A stretch of DNA of 64,000 nucleotides from positions 2,604,001 through 2,668,000 of the forward strand of contig NZ_AP019547.1 of the NCBI RefSeq assembly GCF_013168275.1, written 5' to 3'. Below the pieces are notes generated by a model, which did no database searches, was not told the DNA's origin, and worked only from the letters and a program-made list of their open reading frames with translations. This DNA is from Candidatus Nitrotoga sp. AM1P (GTDB taxonomy: Bacteria > Pseudomonadota > Gammaproteobacteria > Burkholderiales > Gallionellaceae). A program made the translations under genes and the position numbers. Below are positions 50,128 through 59,334 of the stretch, in pieces (the first letter of the stretch is position 1; each line of letters begins with the position of its first letter).

Positions 50128-51118
50128 GGAAACGCTGAATAACTCACCTCGTCATAGGCTCTGGGGTGAGTTTTGTAGTTTTTGTCAAAAAACTGGCTTG
50201 TTTCTAGTATGAATCGCGGCGATTTTCGAGTCATTATCTTCATTTCCCGTTTTCAAAACGCACCTTGGGTGTGTACGTTGAGTAACCACCGACGAGCCAG
50301 CATCAAATTAGCGAGACCAAACAGTGAGAACAATTGGGCGGTATTTTTAGCCAATCTTTGGTAACGCGCCTTGCAATGACGAAACAAATTCTTCACCACA
50401 TGGAAGGGATGCTCGACCTTGGCGCGAATGCTGGCTTTGGTATGCTCAATCTTTTTCAGTAGTTCGCCCTCTGTCGTGTTGGACAATGCCTTACGTTTCC
50501 CCGGTCGCATCGCGACATGCCAAGTCACGGGTAGCGCCCGGTTCTCTTCCCGCTTCCCGTCCTTGTTCTTGGTTGAGGATGCCGCTGCGATCAGTGTGGC
50601 ATCGACGATCATGCCTTCCCGAAGAAACAGGCCCTTCTCGGCAAGATGGGCGTTGATCGTATTGAAGATCGACTCAGTCAGTTGATGCGTTTCCAGTAAG
50701 TAGCGGAAGTTGAGAAGTGTGGTGGCATCCGGGGTTGTTTCGCAGCTTAAATCAACACCGACAAAGCGACGGATGGCCTGACTGTCATAAAGCGCATCTT
50801 CTGCCCCTTCGTCAGATAACCCAAAGCATTGCTGCACAACATACATGCGGAGCATTCGAACCAAGCCAATGGGCGGACGAGCCCGCCCATTGCTGCTCGG
50901 ATAATACGGCGCAGCCGCTTTTTCCAATTCAGTCCAAGGCGTGATTACTTCGATTTCATTCAAAAATCGATCTCGGCGGGTCTGCTTCTTCCTGGCCGTG
51001 TATTCCAGTTCAGAAAAACTCGTTTGCATCACTTTCTTATCCTGAAAATCAGTTCAGTGACATTCTCTCAGATTGACGAATTATTCCAACCAGCGCGCGG
51101 GAATAAATCAGTGTTTCC
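50128..51118 (-). mobile_element. IS5-family insertion sequence, internally deleted
   Basis: The ends begin GGAAACGCTGA (left) and, on the complement, GGAAACACTGA (right), and are flanked by an identical TTAA at 50124-50127 and 51119-51122, a four-base duplication typical of IS5-group elements. Total length is 991 bp, about 200 bp short of usual, matching an in-frame loss within the transposase. Confidence 0.85.
50253..51032 (-). pseudogene. IS5-family transposase with the central catalytic segment deleted
   Basis: The 259-residue frame has the N-terminal IS5 segment (RPPIGLVRMLRMYVVQQCFGLSDEGAEDALYD region), the first catalytic aspartate Asp144 in IVDATLI, and the last catalytic glutamate Glu207 in RAKVEHPFHVV. 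Between KDGKREE (about 163) and NRALPVTWHVAMRPGKR roughly 70-80 residues normally present, carrying the second aspartate, are missing. The frame is preserved, but the DDE triad is incomplete, so the protein should be inactive though it could still bind the ends. Confidence 0.85.
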
Positions 51119-51320
51119 TTAACAATTTATGGTAGCAAAATGTATTGTGTTGGTGTTATGGATGCATATTCGCTAGATGATCATGTTGTTTGTTAAAATT
51201 TGATTGTTGTATTTCATGGTGGTGATGGTTGGTTTTTTAAAATGGATGTAGCCCGACAGGCTGCTAGATGTTTTCTAAAATGATACTATCGCGTACTTAA
51301 CTTTTTACGGAGGTTTGATT

Positions 51321-51770
51321 ATGCATAAAATTAAAAAATTATTATTTTCTGGCATGCTTGTTATACCTATGATGTTGCCGACCCAGAACGCATTTTCTGC
51401 CGTCGATAATGTGACGACTATCGTTACGAAACTTATTAAAATAGATCAGAAAGTTGGTGATGGTAAAGAAGCCGTAGCAGGTAAAACGGTCGACGTGCAC
51501 TACACGGGCTGGCTTTACAATGCGACCATGCCAAATAATAAAGGTACAAAATTTGATAGTTCCCGCGATCGTGGTGCGCATTTTTCTTTTCCATTAGGTG
51601 AAGGGCGCGTAATTAAAGGCTGGGATCAAGGAGTCGCTGGTATGAAAGTAGGCGGTCAACGCACGCTTATTATTCCCGCTGATTTGGGTTATGGCGCACG
51701 AGGGGCAGGAAGTGCTATTCCGCCAAATGCAGCATTGATTTTTGATGTTGAATTGTTCGGCGTTCACTAA
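51321..51770 (+). CDS. Periplasmic FKBP-type peptidyl-prolyl isomerase
   Basis: The ATG at 51321 follows a strong GGAGG site. The product of 149 residues has a signal peptide (about 1-26, ending in NAFSA) and one FKBP domain: DVHYTGWLYN, KFDSSRDRGAHFSFPLGEGRVIKGWDQG, and YGARGAGSAIPPNAALIFDVEL. It probably assists folding in the periplasm. It precedes dapA on the same strand. Confidence 0.92.
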   Translation: MHKIKKLLFSGMLVIPMMLPTQNAFSAVDNVTTIVTKLIKIDQKVGDGKEAVAGKTVDVHYTGWLYNATMPNNKGTKFDSSRDRGAHFSFPLGEGRVIKGWDQGVAGMKVGGQRTLIIPADLGYGARGAGSAIPPNAALIFDVELFGVH

Positions 51771-51819
51771 GACATAGATAGCCTAAATGATCGATTCAAT
51801 TTCAATATTATCAAAAACT

Positions 51820-52698
51820 ATGATTAAGGGCAGCATTGTTGCAATTGTGACCCCCATGCACGAGGACGGGAGTTTGGATTTAGCTGCGTTCCGCGCGCTT
51901 ATTGATTTTCATATTATGCATGGCACCGATGGCATCGTAGTGGTCGGCACTACAGGCGAATCGCCTACGGTGAATTTAACCGAACATGAATCGTTGATTC
52001 AGGTGGCAGTGGAGCACGCGGCCCGGCGTATTCCAGTGATTGCAGGAACAGGCGCTAATTCAACTAAAGAAGCTATAGAATTGGCAGCTTTCTCAAAACA
52101 GGCAGGCGCTGATGCTTCGCTGACAGTGGTGCCGTATTACAATAAACCAACACAAGAAGGTTTGTACTTGCACTTTAAAGCTATCGCCGAGGCTGTGGAT
52201 ATGCCGCATATCCTCTATAACGTGCCGGGACGCACCTGTGTTGGCATAGATAACGATATTGTGCTGCGCCTGGCACAGATTCCTAATATCGTTGGCATAA
52301 AAGACGCGAGCGGCGATATCGAGCGTGGGAGTGATCTATTACAGCGGGCGCCCAAAGATTTCGCGATATACAGTGGTGATGATGCGAGTGCGCTGGCATT
52401 GATATTGCTTGGTGCACATGGCACGATTTCTGTTACCGCCAACGTGGCACCCAGGTTAATGCATGAGATGTGTTTAGCGGCTTTGAATGGTGAAGTGGTC
52501 AAGGCGCGCGAAATCAATTTTCGCTTGCTTGGGTTGCACCGCTACTTGTTTATTGAGGCCAATCCTATACCAGTAAAATGGGCTGTGTCGTCTATGGGAA
52601 AAATGAAGAATGTACTGCGCCTGCCGCTTACGCCACTGTCTTTAGCCTCCCAAGATCTAGTTGAGGATGCGATGCGCCAGGCAGGAGCGATCAATTAA
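51820..52698 (+). CDS. dapA: 4-hydroxy-tetrahydrodipicolinate synthase DapA
   Basis: DapA condenses pyruvate with aspartate semialdehyde for lysine and peptidoglycan precursor synthesis. From the ATG at 51820 the protein has 292 residues, with Tyr133, Arg138 (YNVPGRT) and the Schiff-base Lys161 (GIKDASGD), the exact numbering of E. coli DapA; this decides the start against a longer frame from 51787. GTTGES is at 43-48. bamC follows, as in many proteobacteria. Confidence 0.96.
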   Translation: MIKGSIVAIVTPMHEDGSLDLAAFRALIDFHIMHGTDGIVVVGTTGESPTVNLTEHESLIQVAVEHAARRIPVIAGTGANSTKEAIELAAFSKQAGADASLTVVPYYNKPTQEGLYLHFKAIAEAVDMPHILYNVPGRTCVGIDNDIVLRLAQIPNIVGIKDASGDIERGSDLLQRAPKDFAIYSGDDASALALILLGAHGTISVTANVAPRLMHEMCLAALNGEVVKAREINFRLLGLHRYLFIEANPIPVKWAVSSMGKMKNVLRLPLTPLSLASQDLVEDAMRQAGAIN

Positions 52699-52861
52699 TT
52701 TAATTCAGACCAATTACCAGTACAATTTCCTAGCTATGGTGGGAGAAATGACGGAACGCGGATTCCGTTTGTTACTGCGTATCCGAAATGTCATTGTATT
52801 TATTAATCATGTAATGTTCAAATAATTGAATTTACGGTAATAAAAAAATTTCAGGGATGGC

Positions 52862-53998
52862 ATGAGAACACTATATCTAACTGTATTATTTTTTGAATTA
52901 TTAATTTTGGCTGGATGCAGTGCCATTGGCATTGAAAACAAGCGTGTTGATTATAAGTCTGCCGCAACCAAGATCCCGGCGCTAGAAGTTCCACCTGACC
53001 TGACTACTCCTGCAATTAAAAATCAACATACGATACCGGGCAGTGATGGCGAGATCGTGACAAATTTTTCTGATTTTGCTAAGGGAGGCCAAGTAGCGCA
53101 AGTTGGTGTTGCCACTACCGTATTGCCGGAAGTGAAGGATGTGCATTTAGAACGTAACGGCACGCAGCGTTGGCTAATCGTGGGGAGCAAAGTAGAAAAT
53201 GTGTGGCCGCTGGTTAAAGAGTTCTGGCAGGAACAAGGTTTTATCATCAAAACCGACAATCCTGCGGCTGGTCTCATCGAAACAGACTGGACGGAGAGGC
53301 GCGCTAAAATCCAGCAAGGTGGTCTAAGTAAAATGCTTAGCAAGGTTTTCGATAAACTTCATTCATCTGGTGTGCAGGATATGTATCGAACCCGCTTGGA
53401 GCGTAGCAAGGATGGGAGTAGCTCGGAAATTTATATTAGTCATAGCGGCATGGAAGAAGCGCTGGATGTGGATAAGAACGGTTATAAATGGAGGCCGCGT
53501 CCGAATGATCCTGAGCTGGAAGCCAGCATGTTGCAGTTATTGATGATCAAGTTGGGTGGTGGCACGGAAAATCAGGCTCAGGCAGGGCAAGTGCCTAAAT
53601 TGCAAGGGGTGGGCGCTGTGCCGCAGCTACAAGAGATTAACGGTAATAAAATCATTATCTTGAACGAGCCGTTTGACAAAAGCTGGCGCAAGATAGGACT
53701 GGCGTTAGATCAGGCGGGCATCGAGGTGAAGGATAAGGATAGGGTGAGCGGTGTATACTTTGTGAGTCCGAGTAAGGATATAGCGAAGAAAAAAAGTTGG
53801 GTCAATAATTTAATGTTCTGGCGTAATGATAGCGACCAAAAGTCTACGAAAGATTCGATTGAAGGAACTGCACGTTATCAGGTGACCGTGCGTGAAAATA
53901 ACGCTGGCTGTGAAGTCAGTGTTCTCAACCAAGGTGCTGGTAAAGACCCAGTCACGCAGCGTATGACTGACCTACTGTACAAACAGTTGACCAAGTAG
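52862..53998 (+). CDS. bamC: Outer-membrane assembly lipoprotein BamC
   Basis: BamC is a lipoprotein of the beta-barrel assembly machine. The 378-residue protein has a lipobox LILAGC with Cys19, an unstructured Bam-D-binding segment with PPDLTTP, and two helix-grip domains (about 90-200 and 260-370). dapA-bamC is the classical gene pair. A GGGATGG site precedes the ATG. Confidence 0.93.
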   Translation: MRTLYLTVLFFELLILAGCSAIGIENKRVDYKSAATKIPALEVPPDLTTPAIKNQHTIPGSDGEIVTNFSDFAKGGQVAQVGVATTVLPEVKDVHLERNGTQRWLIVGSKVENVWPLVKEFWQEQGFIIKTDNPAAGLIETDWTERRAKIQQGGLSKMLSKVFDKLHSSGVQDMYRTRLERSKDGSSSEIYISHSGMEEALDVDKNGYKWRPRPNDPELEASMLQLLMIKLGGGTENQAQAGQVPKLQGVGAVPQLQEINGNKIIILNEPFDKSWRKIGLALDQAGIEVKDKDRVSGVYFVSPSKDIAKKKSWVNNLMFWRNDSDQKSTKDSIEGTARYQVTVRENNAGCEVSVLNQGAGKDPVTQRMTDLLYKQLTK

Positions 53999-54014
53999 CG
54001 TTCGGCCTTAATCG

Positions 54015-54782
54015 ATGCGTTTCGCTTCACTTGGTAGCGGCAGCGAAGGTAATGCATTGGTGGTGCAAGCTGGCAAAACCATTGTATTAATGGATTGTGG
54101 TTTTACCCTATCTGACACCTGTATGCGTCTGGCGCGTCTTGGCCTAGCCCCTGATTGTCTTAACGGTATTGTGGTGACACATGAACATGGTGACCATATT
54201 GCCGGGGTGGCGCGGTTAGCACGTAAATATTCGATTCCGATATGGCTAACGCATGGCACATTTCGCGCACAATTCAAATTACTCAGCAATGTACCCAAGC
54301 TGACAAAAATTGACTCTCACTGTCCCTTTGCTATCGATGGGTTATTGGTGCAGCCTTTTCCTGTGCCGCATGATGCGGCTGAGCCAGTACAATATACGTT
54401 CAGTGATGGTGCAAAACGGTTGGGAGTATTGACCGATATTGGTTGTTCCACTCCTCATATCGAGGCGACGCTAAGTGGTTGTGATGCGTTGGTGCTGGAG
54501 TGCAACCATGATATTGCTCTGTTGGCCAACAGTGATTACCCCATAAGTCTTAAGCAACGTATTGGTGGACGATTGGGTCATCTGAATAATGCGGATGCGG
54601 CAGCATTGCTGGCACGGTTGGACTATAGCCGTTTGCAGCATATTGTGGCTGCACATCTAAGCCGTAAAAATAACACGCCTGTCCTGGCGGTATATGCGTT
54701 GAGTAAAGCGCTTAATTGCAGCCCAGAATGGGTCGCGGTGGCTGGGCAAGACGAAGGACTGGCCTGGCGAGAAATTGTATAA
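54015..54782 (+). CDS. MBL-fold metallohydrolase, WalJ/YycJ-like
   Basis: The 255-residue protein has the metallo-beta-lactamase metal motif THEHGDHIAGV (His56, His58, Asp60, His61), the N-terminal LGSGSEGNALVV, and a later HLNNADAAALL with AHLSRKNNTP. This is the WalJ/VicX subfamily, thought to be a nuclease or DNA-related hydrolase. It is 16 bp after bamC and ends at a terminator. Confidence 0.9.
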   Translation: MRFASLGSGSEGNALVVQAGKTIVLMDCGFTLSDTCMRLARLGLAPDCLNGIVVTHEHGDHIAGVARLARKYSIPIWLTHGTFRAQFKLLSNVPKLTKIDSHCPFAIDGLLVQPFPVPHDAAEPVQYTFSDGAKRLGVLTDIGCSTPHIEATLSGCDALVLECNHDIALLANSDYPISLKQRIGGRLGHLNNADAAALLARLDYSRLQHIVAAHLSRKNNTPVLAVYALSKALNCSPEWVAVAGQDEGLAWREIV

Positions 54783-54795
54783 AGATTAAGCTACA

Positions 54796-54823
54796 AAAAA
54801 AGCCGACTTTACATCGGCTTTTT
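54796..54823. terminator. Bidirectional terminator between the MBL-fold gene and the Ala-rich lipoprotein gene
   Basis: Stem AAAAAGCCGA / TCGGCTTTTT with an 8-nt loop; T-runs on both strands. It serves two convergent genes. Confidence 0.85.
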
Positions 54824-54841
54824 ATTGTGCAAGAAGAGAAA

Positions 54842-55120
54842 TTACTTCTTCATTGCATCCTTAGCAGCGTCAGCAGCACCATGAGCGGCGTCAGCAGCAG
54901 TTCCAGCAGCAGTAGCAGCAGCACCAGCGGCTTCAGCAGCACTACCAGCGGCTTCAGCAGCACTACCAGCTGCAGTCGCAGCAGCATCAACAGCAGGCGC
55001 GGGTGTTACAACATCTGGTGCTACAACAACTGGAGTTTCCGCTGCGGGTGCCTTAGGCTTTTCGCCACAAGCAGTCAAAGACAATGCCAACAGGGCAGCA
55101 ACTAGAGCAAAACGTTTCAT
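54842..55120 (-). CDS. Small alanine-repeat lipoprotein
   Basis: The 92-residue product has a lipobox LSLTAC (Cys18), a Pro/Val linker at about 22-45 and a run of seven-residue repeats of the type AAGSAAE at about 48-92, ending KDAMKK. The repeats would form an Ala-rich helix. The DNA encoding them contains nearly exact 21-bp tandem copies. It resembles short envelope lipoproteins such as Lpp-like spacers only in layout; function unknown. Confidence 0.8.
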   Translation of the reverse strand: MKRFALVAALLALSLTACGEKPKAPAAETPVVVAPDVVTPAPAVDAAATAAGSAAEAAGSAAEAAGAAATAAGTAADAAHGAADAAKDAMKK

Positions 55121-55435
55121 TTACTTTTCCTTCACAATAATTAAATTTACATGCAAAAACCGGGGAATCTCAGTCTACTACAACGCTAAGTTACAGCGAA
55201 GACGCGGTATTCTATACCAATATATACAATAATTCTAGCAAATAATGATAGTTATCATGATTTTTTCAAATCCAAGGTAGTGGCGGAGCTCTAATATAAA
55301 TATAGAAATCATCATTCGCATTTTATCGAAGCGAGGCTTGAGGGGTACGAAGTATAATTTACACGCGGTTGGTAGAGGTGATGTAGGATATTGTGATATA
55401 CATTAAAATTAATGCTAATTAATTCGATTCATTCT
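55121..55435. other. AT-rich spacer
   Basis: About 315 bp with low GC upstream of the Ala-rich lipoprotein gene and left of the IS110 remnant. No coding sequence recognised; it should hold the lipoprotein promoter. Confidence 0.35.
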
Positions 55436-55666
55436 AAAGAACTGCCCACCCGGCTTGCCGCGCCCCTTATGCATAGAAACACTGGCGAGTACACTGCGTG
55501 AACGCGGACAGTGGCCGACAGCTTCTTGGAGGTTTAACCCCGTCAAAAAACATGGTCCAGGGGAAGCTGCGGACCCGTCTGTGGCGGCATCGCAAGGTGA
55601 CCCCGTTTAGGAAATTGATTTAATCCGAGTCCCCCGTCTTGCGTTTTATTAATCAGGAGGTGGATC
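55436..55666 (+). ncRNA. Left non-coding region of an IS110 element; possible bridge-RNA locus
   Basis: The 230 bp before the transposase remnant are GC-richer than the spacer to the left and non-coding, and probably belong to the element. In IS110 elements such as IS621 the left non-coding end encodes the bridge RNA that guides recombination. Complementary runs such as GGTTTAACCCCG / ATGGTCCAGGGGAAGC suggest stem-loops, but no structure was computed. Confidence 0.35.
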
Positions 55667-56488
55667 ATGCCAGGAAATAGAACTAAGCCCACAGGGCTGC
55701 CCATTATTAATGAATTTGCCGCAGGTATCGACATAGGTTCTCGCTTTCACGTTGTTGCTGTTGGGTCTGACCTATGTGACGAGCCCGTACAAACATTTCA
55801 GGCGTTTACAAGCGATTTGCTGCGTATGGCAGATTGGTTAACCGAGGTTGGTATCAAGACAGTCGCGATGGAGTCGACTGGTGTTTACTGGGTGGCTGCA
55901 TATGAAGTACTTGAATTACATGGCATCAATGTCATCCTGGCCAATGCGCGTGAAGCGCGCGCCGTACCCGGCAGAAAGAGTGATGTCAACGATGCGCAGT
56001 GATTGCAACGACTTCACGCTTGCGGTTTGTTGCGTGCCAGCTTTCGCCCCGGACGAGAAATCGCAGCACTTCGGTCTTATTTGCGCTCACGCGAACGGCA
56101 TTTGGATTATGCCGCTTCACATATACAGCACATGCAAAAAGGAGGTAAGGTGCTATCAGCACATACCCGGAAGACCAGCAATCGGCTTACGGTCGCATTG
56201 CGGCTGGCGGCAGTTACCGTGGGACGCACCAACACAGCACTTGGTGCATTCTACCGACGACTAGCAGCACGTATTGGCAATGCAAAAGCTGTGACAGCGA
56301 CGGCACGTAAAATTGCCATACTGTTTTACAACGCAATGCGGTTTGGTATAGATTACAAAGATCCTGGTACCGATCACTATGAGCAGCAGTACCGAGATCG
56401 TGTCATCAAGCAATTACATCGCCGAGCAGCTCAGTTTGGGTTGATTCTACAGCAACAAAATCCGGCAATAGATGAGTGTGTTTCTTAG
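55667..56488 (+). pseudogene. IS110-family transposase, nonsense mutation plus internal deletion
   Basis: The N-terminal RuvC-like part is intact with the DEDD quartet Asp22 (GIDIGS), Glu69 (AMESTG), Asp106 and Asp109 (SDVNDAQ). A TGA at 56000-56002 replaces the Trp codon normally found after DAQ. The frame continues with LQRLHACGLLRASFRPG, then jumps at about 56140 from HIQHMQK to GGKVLSAHTRK, losing some 200 residues including much of the linker and the start of the C-terminal Transposase_20 domain. The end, LGAFYRRLAARIGNAKAVTATA, is recognisable. The element is dead. Confidence 0.85.
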
Positions 56489-56497
56489 GAAGCTTAG

Positions 56498-57640
56498 TTA
56501 TCTGTTTGCGCGTTTAACAATAGGCACAATAAAGCCATCTGTGTACCATAGATAAAGCAATTCAAATGCTTCCCGCGATAGACCCACCGTGGAATTGAGC
56601 TGGCGCACATCGGCGAGAGAACGTAATTCTCGATAATCGTATTTATTGACGGCGTGTGCCATACCATTAATGAACACCACGCCGTTATGACACAGCATTT
56701 GTGTTTTCAGGGCCATCGCCACGCCGCAGTTTTGTATCGCCCGTTCGAAGTGATCACGACTCAGTGGTTTCGTAGGCGGATCAAAAAATATATGCGGTTT
56801 AGGATCGCTGAGATAGCTACCGAGGAAATTGGCAATGTCGCGCTTAGTCCATTTTATTCGCCGGATGATCTGCGTTACCTGATTTAGCATATCCGTACCA
56901 ATTTCTGAGGGATGACGTTGAACTTTTAGCTCCGGATCAGCATACATGCCGTCCAAGCAAACTCGATCCTGCAAGTACACCAGAAATTGTTCCGCCAATT
57001 CTTGATAGGTCGGGGTGCGGAATCCAATGGAATATGTCATACAATCGCTTTCGGCAATGCCGTTATGAGCATAATGCGGCGGCAGGTAGAGCATGTCGCC
57101 TGGTGCTAGGATCCACTCCTGTTCCATCTGGAAGCGTTCCAGGATTCTCAAGGGAGCACCTTCTACCAGTGTATGATCCTGTTGTGCGGAAATTTGCCAG
57201 CGACGATGGCCCGAGCCCTGCAAAAGAAACACATCATAAGAATCGAAATGCGCGCCTACGCCTCCTCCTTTGGGAGCATAGCTCACCATCAGATCATCCA
57301 AACGCGCATGCGGTATGAAGCTGAAATTCTTTAATAGTGCGGCTGCTTCTGGCAGATGCTGATTTACGCCTTGCACTAGCACAGTCCATGTATTTTTGGC
57401 TAAGCTATCGAACTTCGTCGCTTTAAATGGGCCATGTTGCACTTGCCACTGACCGTGGCGTTGGGTCACGAGGCGTGACTGCACATCCTCAGTGCAAGCC
57501 AAGGCAAATAGCTGTGATTGATCAAGCAACCCATTGAATTGCGAGAATGCTTGGCGAATGAGTAAAGGTTTCTTTTGCCAGTAATCGCGTAAAAACGCCT
57601 CTGTCGTTAATCCACCAAGCATAGTGGAATTGGTTTTCAT
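56498..57640 (-). CDS. roxA: Ribosomal protein arginine hydroxylase (RoxA/YcfD-type JmjC-like oxygenase)
   Basis: The 2-oxoglutarate/Fe(II) oxygenase hydroxylates an arginine of ribosomal protein L16 in E. coli. From the ATG at 57640 the protein has 380 residues with the iron ligands His131 and Asp133 (GAHFDSYDVFLLQG) and probably His192 (LPPHYAHNG), then a winged-helix C-terminal part. A longer start 30 bp upstream is possible but would run through the promoter. A TATAAT box lies only 7 nt before this ATG, suggesting a leaderless transcript. Confidence 0.9.
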   Translation of the reverse strand: MKTNSTMLGGLTTEAFLRDYWQKKPLLIRQAFSQFNGLLDQSQLFALACTEDVQSRLVTQRHGQWQVQHGPFKATKFDSLAKNTWTVLVQGVNQHLPEAAALLKNFSFIPHARLDDLMVSYAPKGGGVGAHFDSYDVFLLQGSGHRRWQISAQQDHTLVEGAPLRILERFQMEQEWILAPGDMLYLPPHYAHNGIAESDCMTYSIGFRTPTYQELAEQFLVYLQDRVCLDGMYADPELKVQRHPSEIGTDMLNQVTQIIRRIKWTKRDIANFLGSYLSDPKPHIFFDPPTKPLSRDHFERAIQNCGVAMALKTQMLCHNGVVFINGMAHAVNKYDYRELRSLADVRQLNSTVGLSREAFELLYLWYTDGFIVPIVKRANR

Positions 57641-58107
57641 AATTAATATTATACCCACACTAGCGCACACGAAAATATTTTCGTCCGCATGAAACTAAAT
57701 TCAATTCGCATTCTAAAGTACAACCTGTCGCGCTGGATTGATTACATTCGTTTTAATTGAATGGATACATCATTATGATATTGCTAATCGGCACGCGTAA
57801 TGAGATTGGTGTATCAGTTTATAGTAAATGCTCGTCTTGACGAATACTTGAACCATGCCAACTTGCACTATAAATATGGTCTATTTGCACTGATTTTTTT
57901 AGACGCAGAATCTAAAGTTTGCATAAAATACGATGTGCTTTATGAAAAAAATGGACGGAGACAAAGAGGTACATGGACATAAAAAATCTTAATTAAATGC
58001 TCCACTTTTGGGATCGACAAACAAGACAAGTTACTTCATGCTTTGCATAGTGTTTAAGCACATGGCCACGTCGATGAAATTCTCAATCTGATATTTAAGG
58101 AGTTGAA
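57641..58107. other. Divergent spacer between roxA and slyD-type gene
   Basis: 467 bp. It contains the -10 box for roxA (57648-57653, minus strand), a perfect 16-bp palindrome ACGAAAATATTTTCGT at 57669-57684, and the slyD promoter region. A 60-codon frame at 57800-57982 has no Shine-Dalgarno and is not called. Confidence 0.45.
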
Positions 58108-58593
58108 ATGAAAATTGCAAAAAACACTGTTGTATCGTTGCGCTATGAGTTATTTGATGCAAACGGCAGTCTGCTGGAAAAAACAGAAGATTCCATCAGC
58201 TATCTGCATGGTGGTTATGACGGAATATTTCCGACTGTGGAAGAAGCGCTACAAGGCAAGGATGTAGGTACTGAACTTAAAATTACGATGGAACCAGACG
58301 ATGCTTTTGGAGAGTATGAGCACGATCTGGTGCACGTTGAGCCGCGCAATTTGTTCCCGGATGAAATTACCATTGGCATGCAGTTCGAGGGAGGAGTGGA
58401 AGATGGCGATGACGACGATTATTCGCTCTATACTGTTGTGGATGTAACCGATACCGAAGTGACCGTGGATGGTAATCACCCGCTTGCTGGCAAAACGCTA
58501 AATTTTGTAGGTATTGTTACCAATATCCGTGCCGCTACTGCCGAAGAGCTAGAGCATGGTCATACGCATGGCGAAGGCGGACATCACCACTAA
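58108..58593 (+). CDS. slyD: SlyD-like FKBP-type peptidyl-prolyl isomerase / metallochaperone
   Basis: The 161-residue protein has the split FKBP domain (VSLRYELFDANGSLLEKT, then the EGGVEDGDDDDYSLYTVVDV insertion-in-flap, then HPLAGKTLNF) and a His-rich tail HGHTHGEGGHHH that can bind nickel. It folds proteins and may store or deliver metal. A good AAGGAG site precedes the start. Confidence 0.94.
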   Translation: MKIAKNTVVSLRYELFDANGSLLEKTEDSISYLHGGYDGIFPTVEEALQGKDVGTELKITMEPDDAFGEYEHDLVHVEPRNLFPDEITIGMQFEGGVEDGDDDDYSLYTVVDVTDTEVTVDGNHPLAGKTLNFVGIVTNIRAATAEELEHGHTHGEGGHHH

Positions 58594-59057
58594 TGTTGAA
58601 TTCTTTCAGAATATATTGTTTCGGAAATCTTGGCTTGTCGGATTTAGGAAGGATATTTCTCCTTAAATATTTTGATGCTGAACTAAGGCAAAATTTTTTA
58701 CCCTAAGTCGGTTTGTCTTCGGCGAAATTGCTTTATGTCGAGGAGATCGAAGCCCGCATCGCTCGCTTTGATGTCCAATTACTTAAAGGAGCCGAGGGCC
58801 TGGAAGGCTTCTTTATGGCCATAGCAAGAAGATAAGCCATCTGCTCCTAAGTCGCGATCCAAGCCAAGGTACGATACCAGAACAATGCTGTGGCGTGTAG
58901 CCGGATTGAGAGGATTGAGTGATTTACCAAGAAGATGTTCGCGCAGTTTAATCAGCAAGGACGTAAGCAAAAATCTGAATTAGAGTTGAAATGTTTATAA
59001 TTTTCATAGCTGGTGGGTAGTTATCAATTATGTCGCCGAATTTGAAGGTGAGAATTT
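58594..59057. other. Degenerate spacer
   Basis: 464 bp. A short frame at about 58703-58834 (VEEIEARIARFDVQLLKGAE...) ends in a stop and may be a gene fragment, possibly of a transposase; not assignable. No RNA gene seen. Confidence 0.3.
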
Positions 59058-59168
59058 ATGAACTCCATTTCGACTAGACAAATTTTTTTTACGGCAGTGA
59101 TTGCCATAAGCTTGTTCGGACTGGAATTCAGCGTAATATTTGCTCGCAATGTGGGTGTATATGCATGA
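59058..59168 (+). CDS. Possible 36-residue membrane or signal-like peptide
   Basis: The frame starts at an ATG with a good AGGTGAG site 5 nt upstream and encodes MNSISTRQIFFTAVIAIS followed by LFGLEFSVIFARNVGVYA: one hydrophobic helix at about 9-29. It ends 23 bp before the cspA-type promoter. It could be a small membrane protein or a secreted peptide; no homologue is recognised. Confidence 0.35.
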   Translation: MNSISTRQIFFTAVIAISLFGLEFSVIFARNVGVYA

Positions 59169-59191
59169 ATTCCAGGTGTTCTGGGAATTTC

Positions 59192-59220
59192 TTGACAATA
59201 TTTCTTAACAAGTGTATAAG
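59192..59220 (+). promoter_or_regulatory. Sigma-70 promoter of the cold-shock gene
   Basis: -35 TTGACA (59192-59197), a 17-bp spacer, -10 TATAAG (59215-59220). Transcription would start near 59227, giving a leader of about 108 nt, long as in cold-shock mRNAs. Confidence 0.8.
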
Positions 59221-59295
59221 GTTAGCTGGCGTTTGATTCAAAGTTTTTGCGATACTGGTTTTTTCCATGTGCAATCTTCGATTCAAATAGTTTCG

Positions 59296-59315
59296 CGGGG
59301 GGGTTCCCCGTTTTT
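59296..59315 (+). promoter_or_regulatory. Leader hairpin followed by T5 ahead of the cold-shock start codon
   Basis: CGGGG / CCCCG with a 5-nt loop at 59296-59310, followed by TTTTT, about 20 nt before the ATG. It has the form of a small attenuator or an RNA thermosensing element. Function inferred. Confidence 0.5.
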
Positions 59316-59334
59316 AGTTAAGGAAGTAATTCAC

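Noticed and set aside
51787..51819. Longer start for dapA
   Set aside because: ATG 51820 gives the same residue numbering as E. coli DapA (Tyr133, Arg138, Lys161) and the same length of 292 residues.
57800..57982. 60-codon plus-strand frame
   Set aside because: No ribosome-binding site, no family, lies in a divergent promoter region.
58779..58970. 63-codon minus-strand frame
   Set aside because: Low-complexity composition and no start signal; probably chance.
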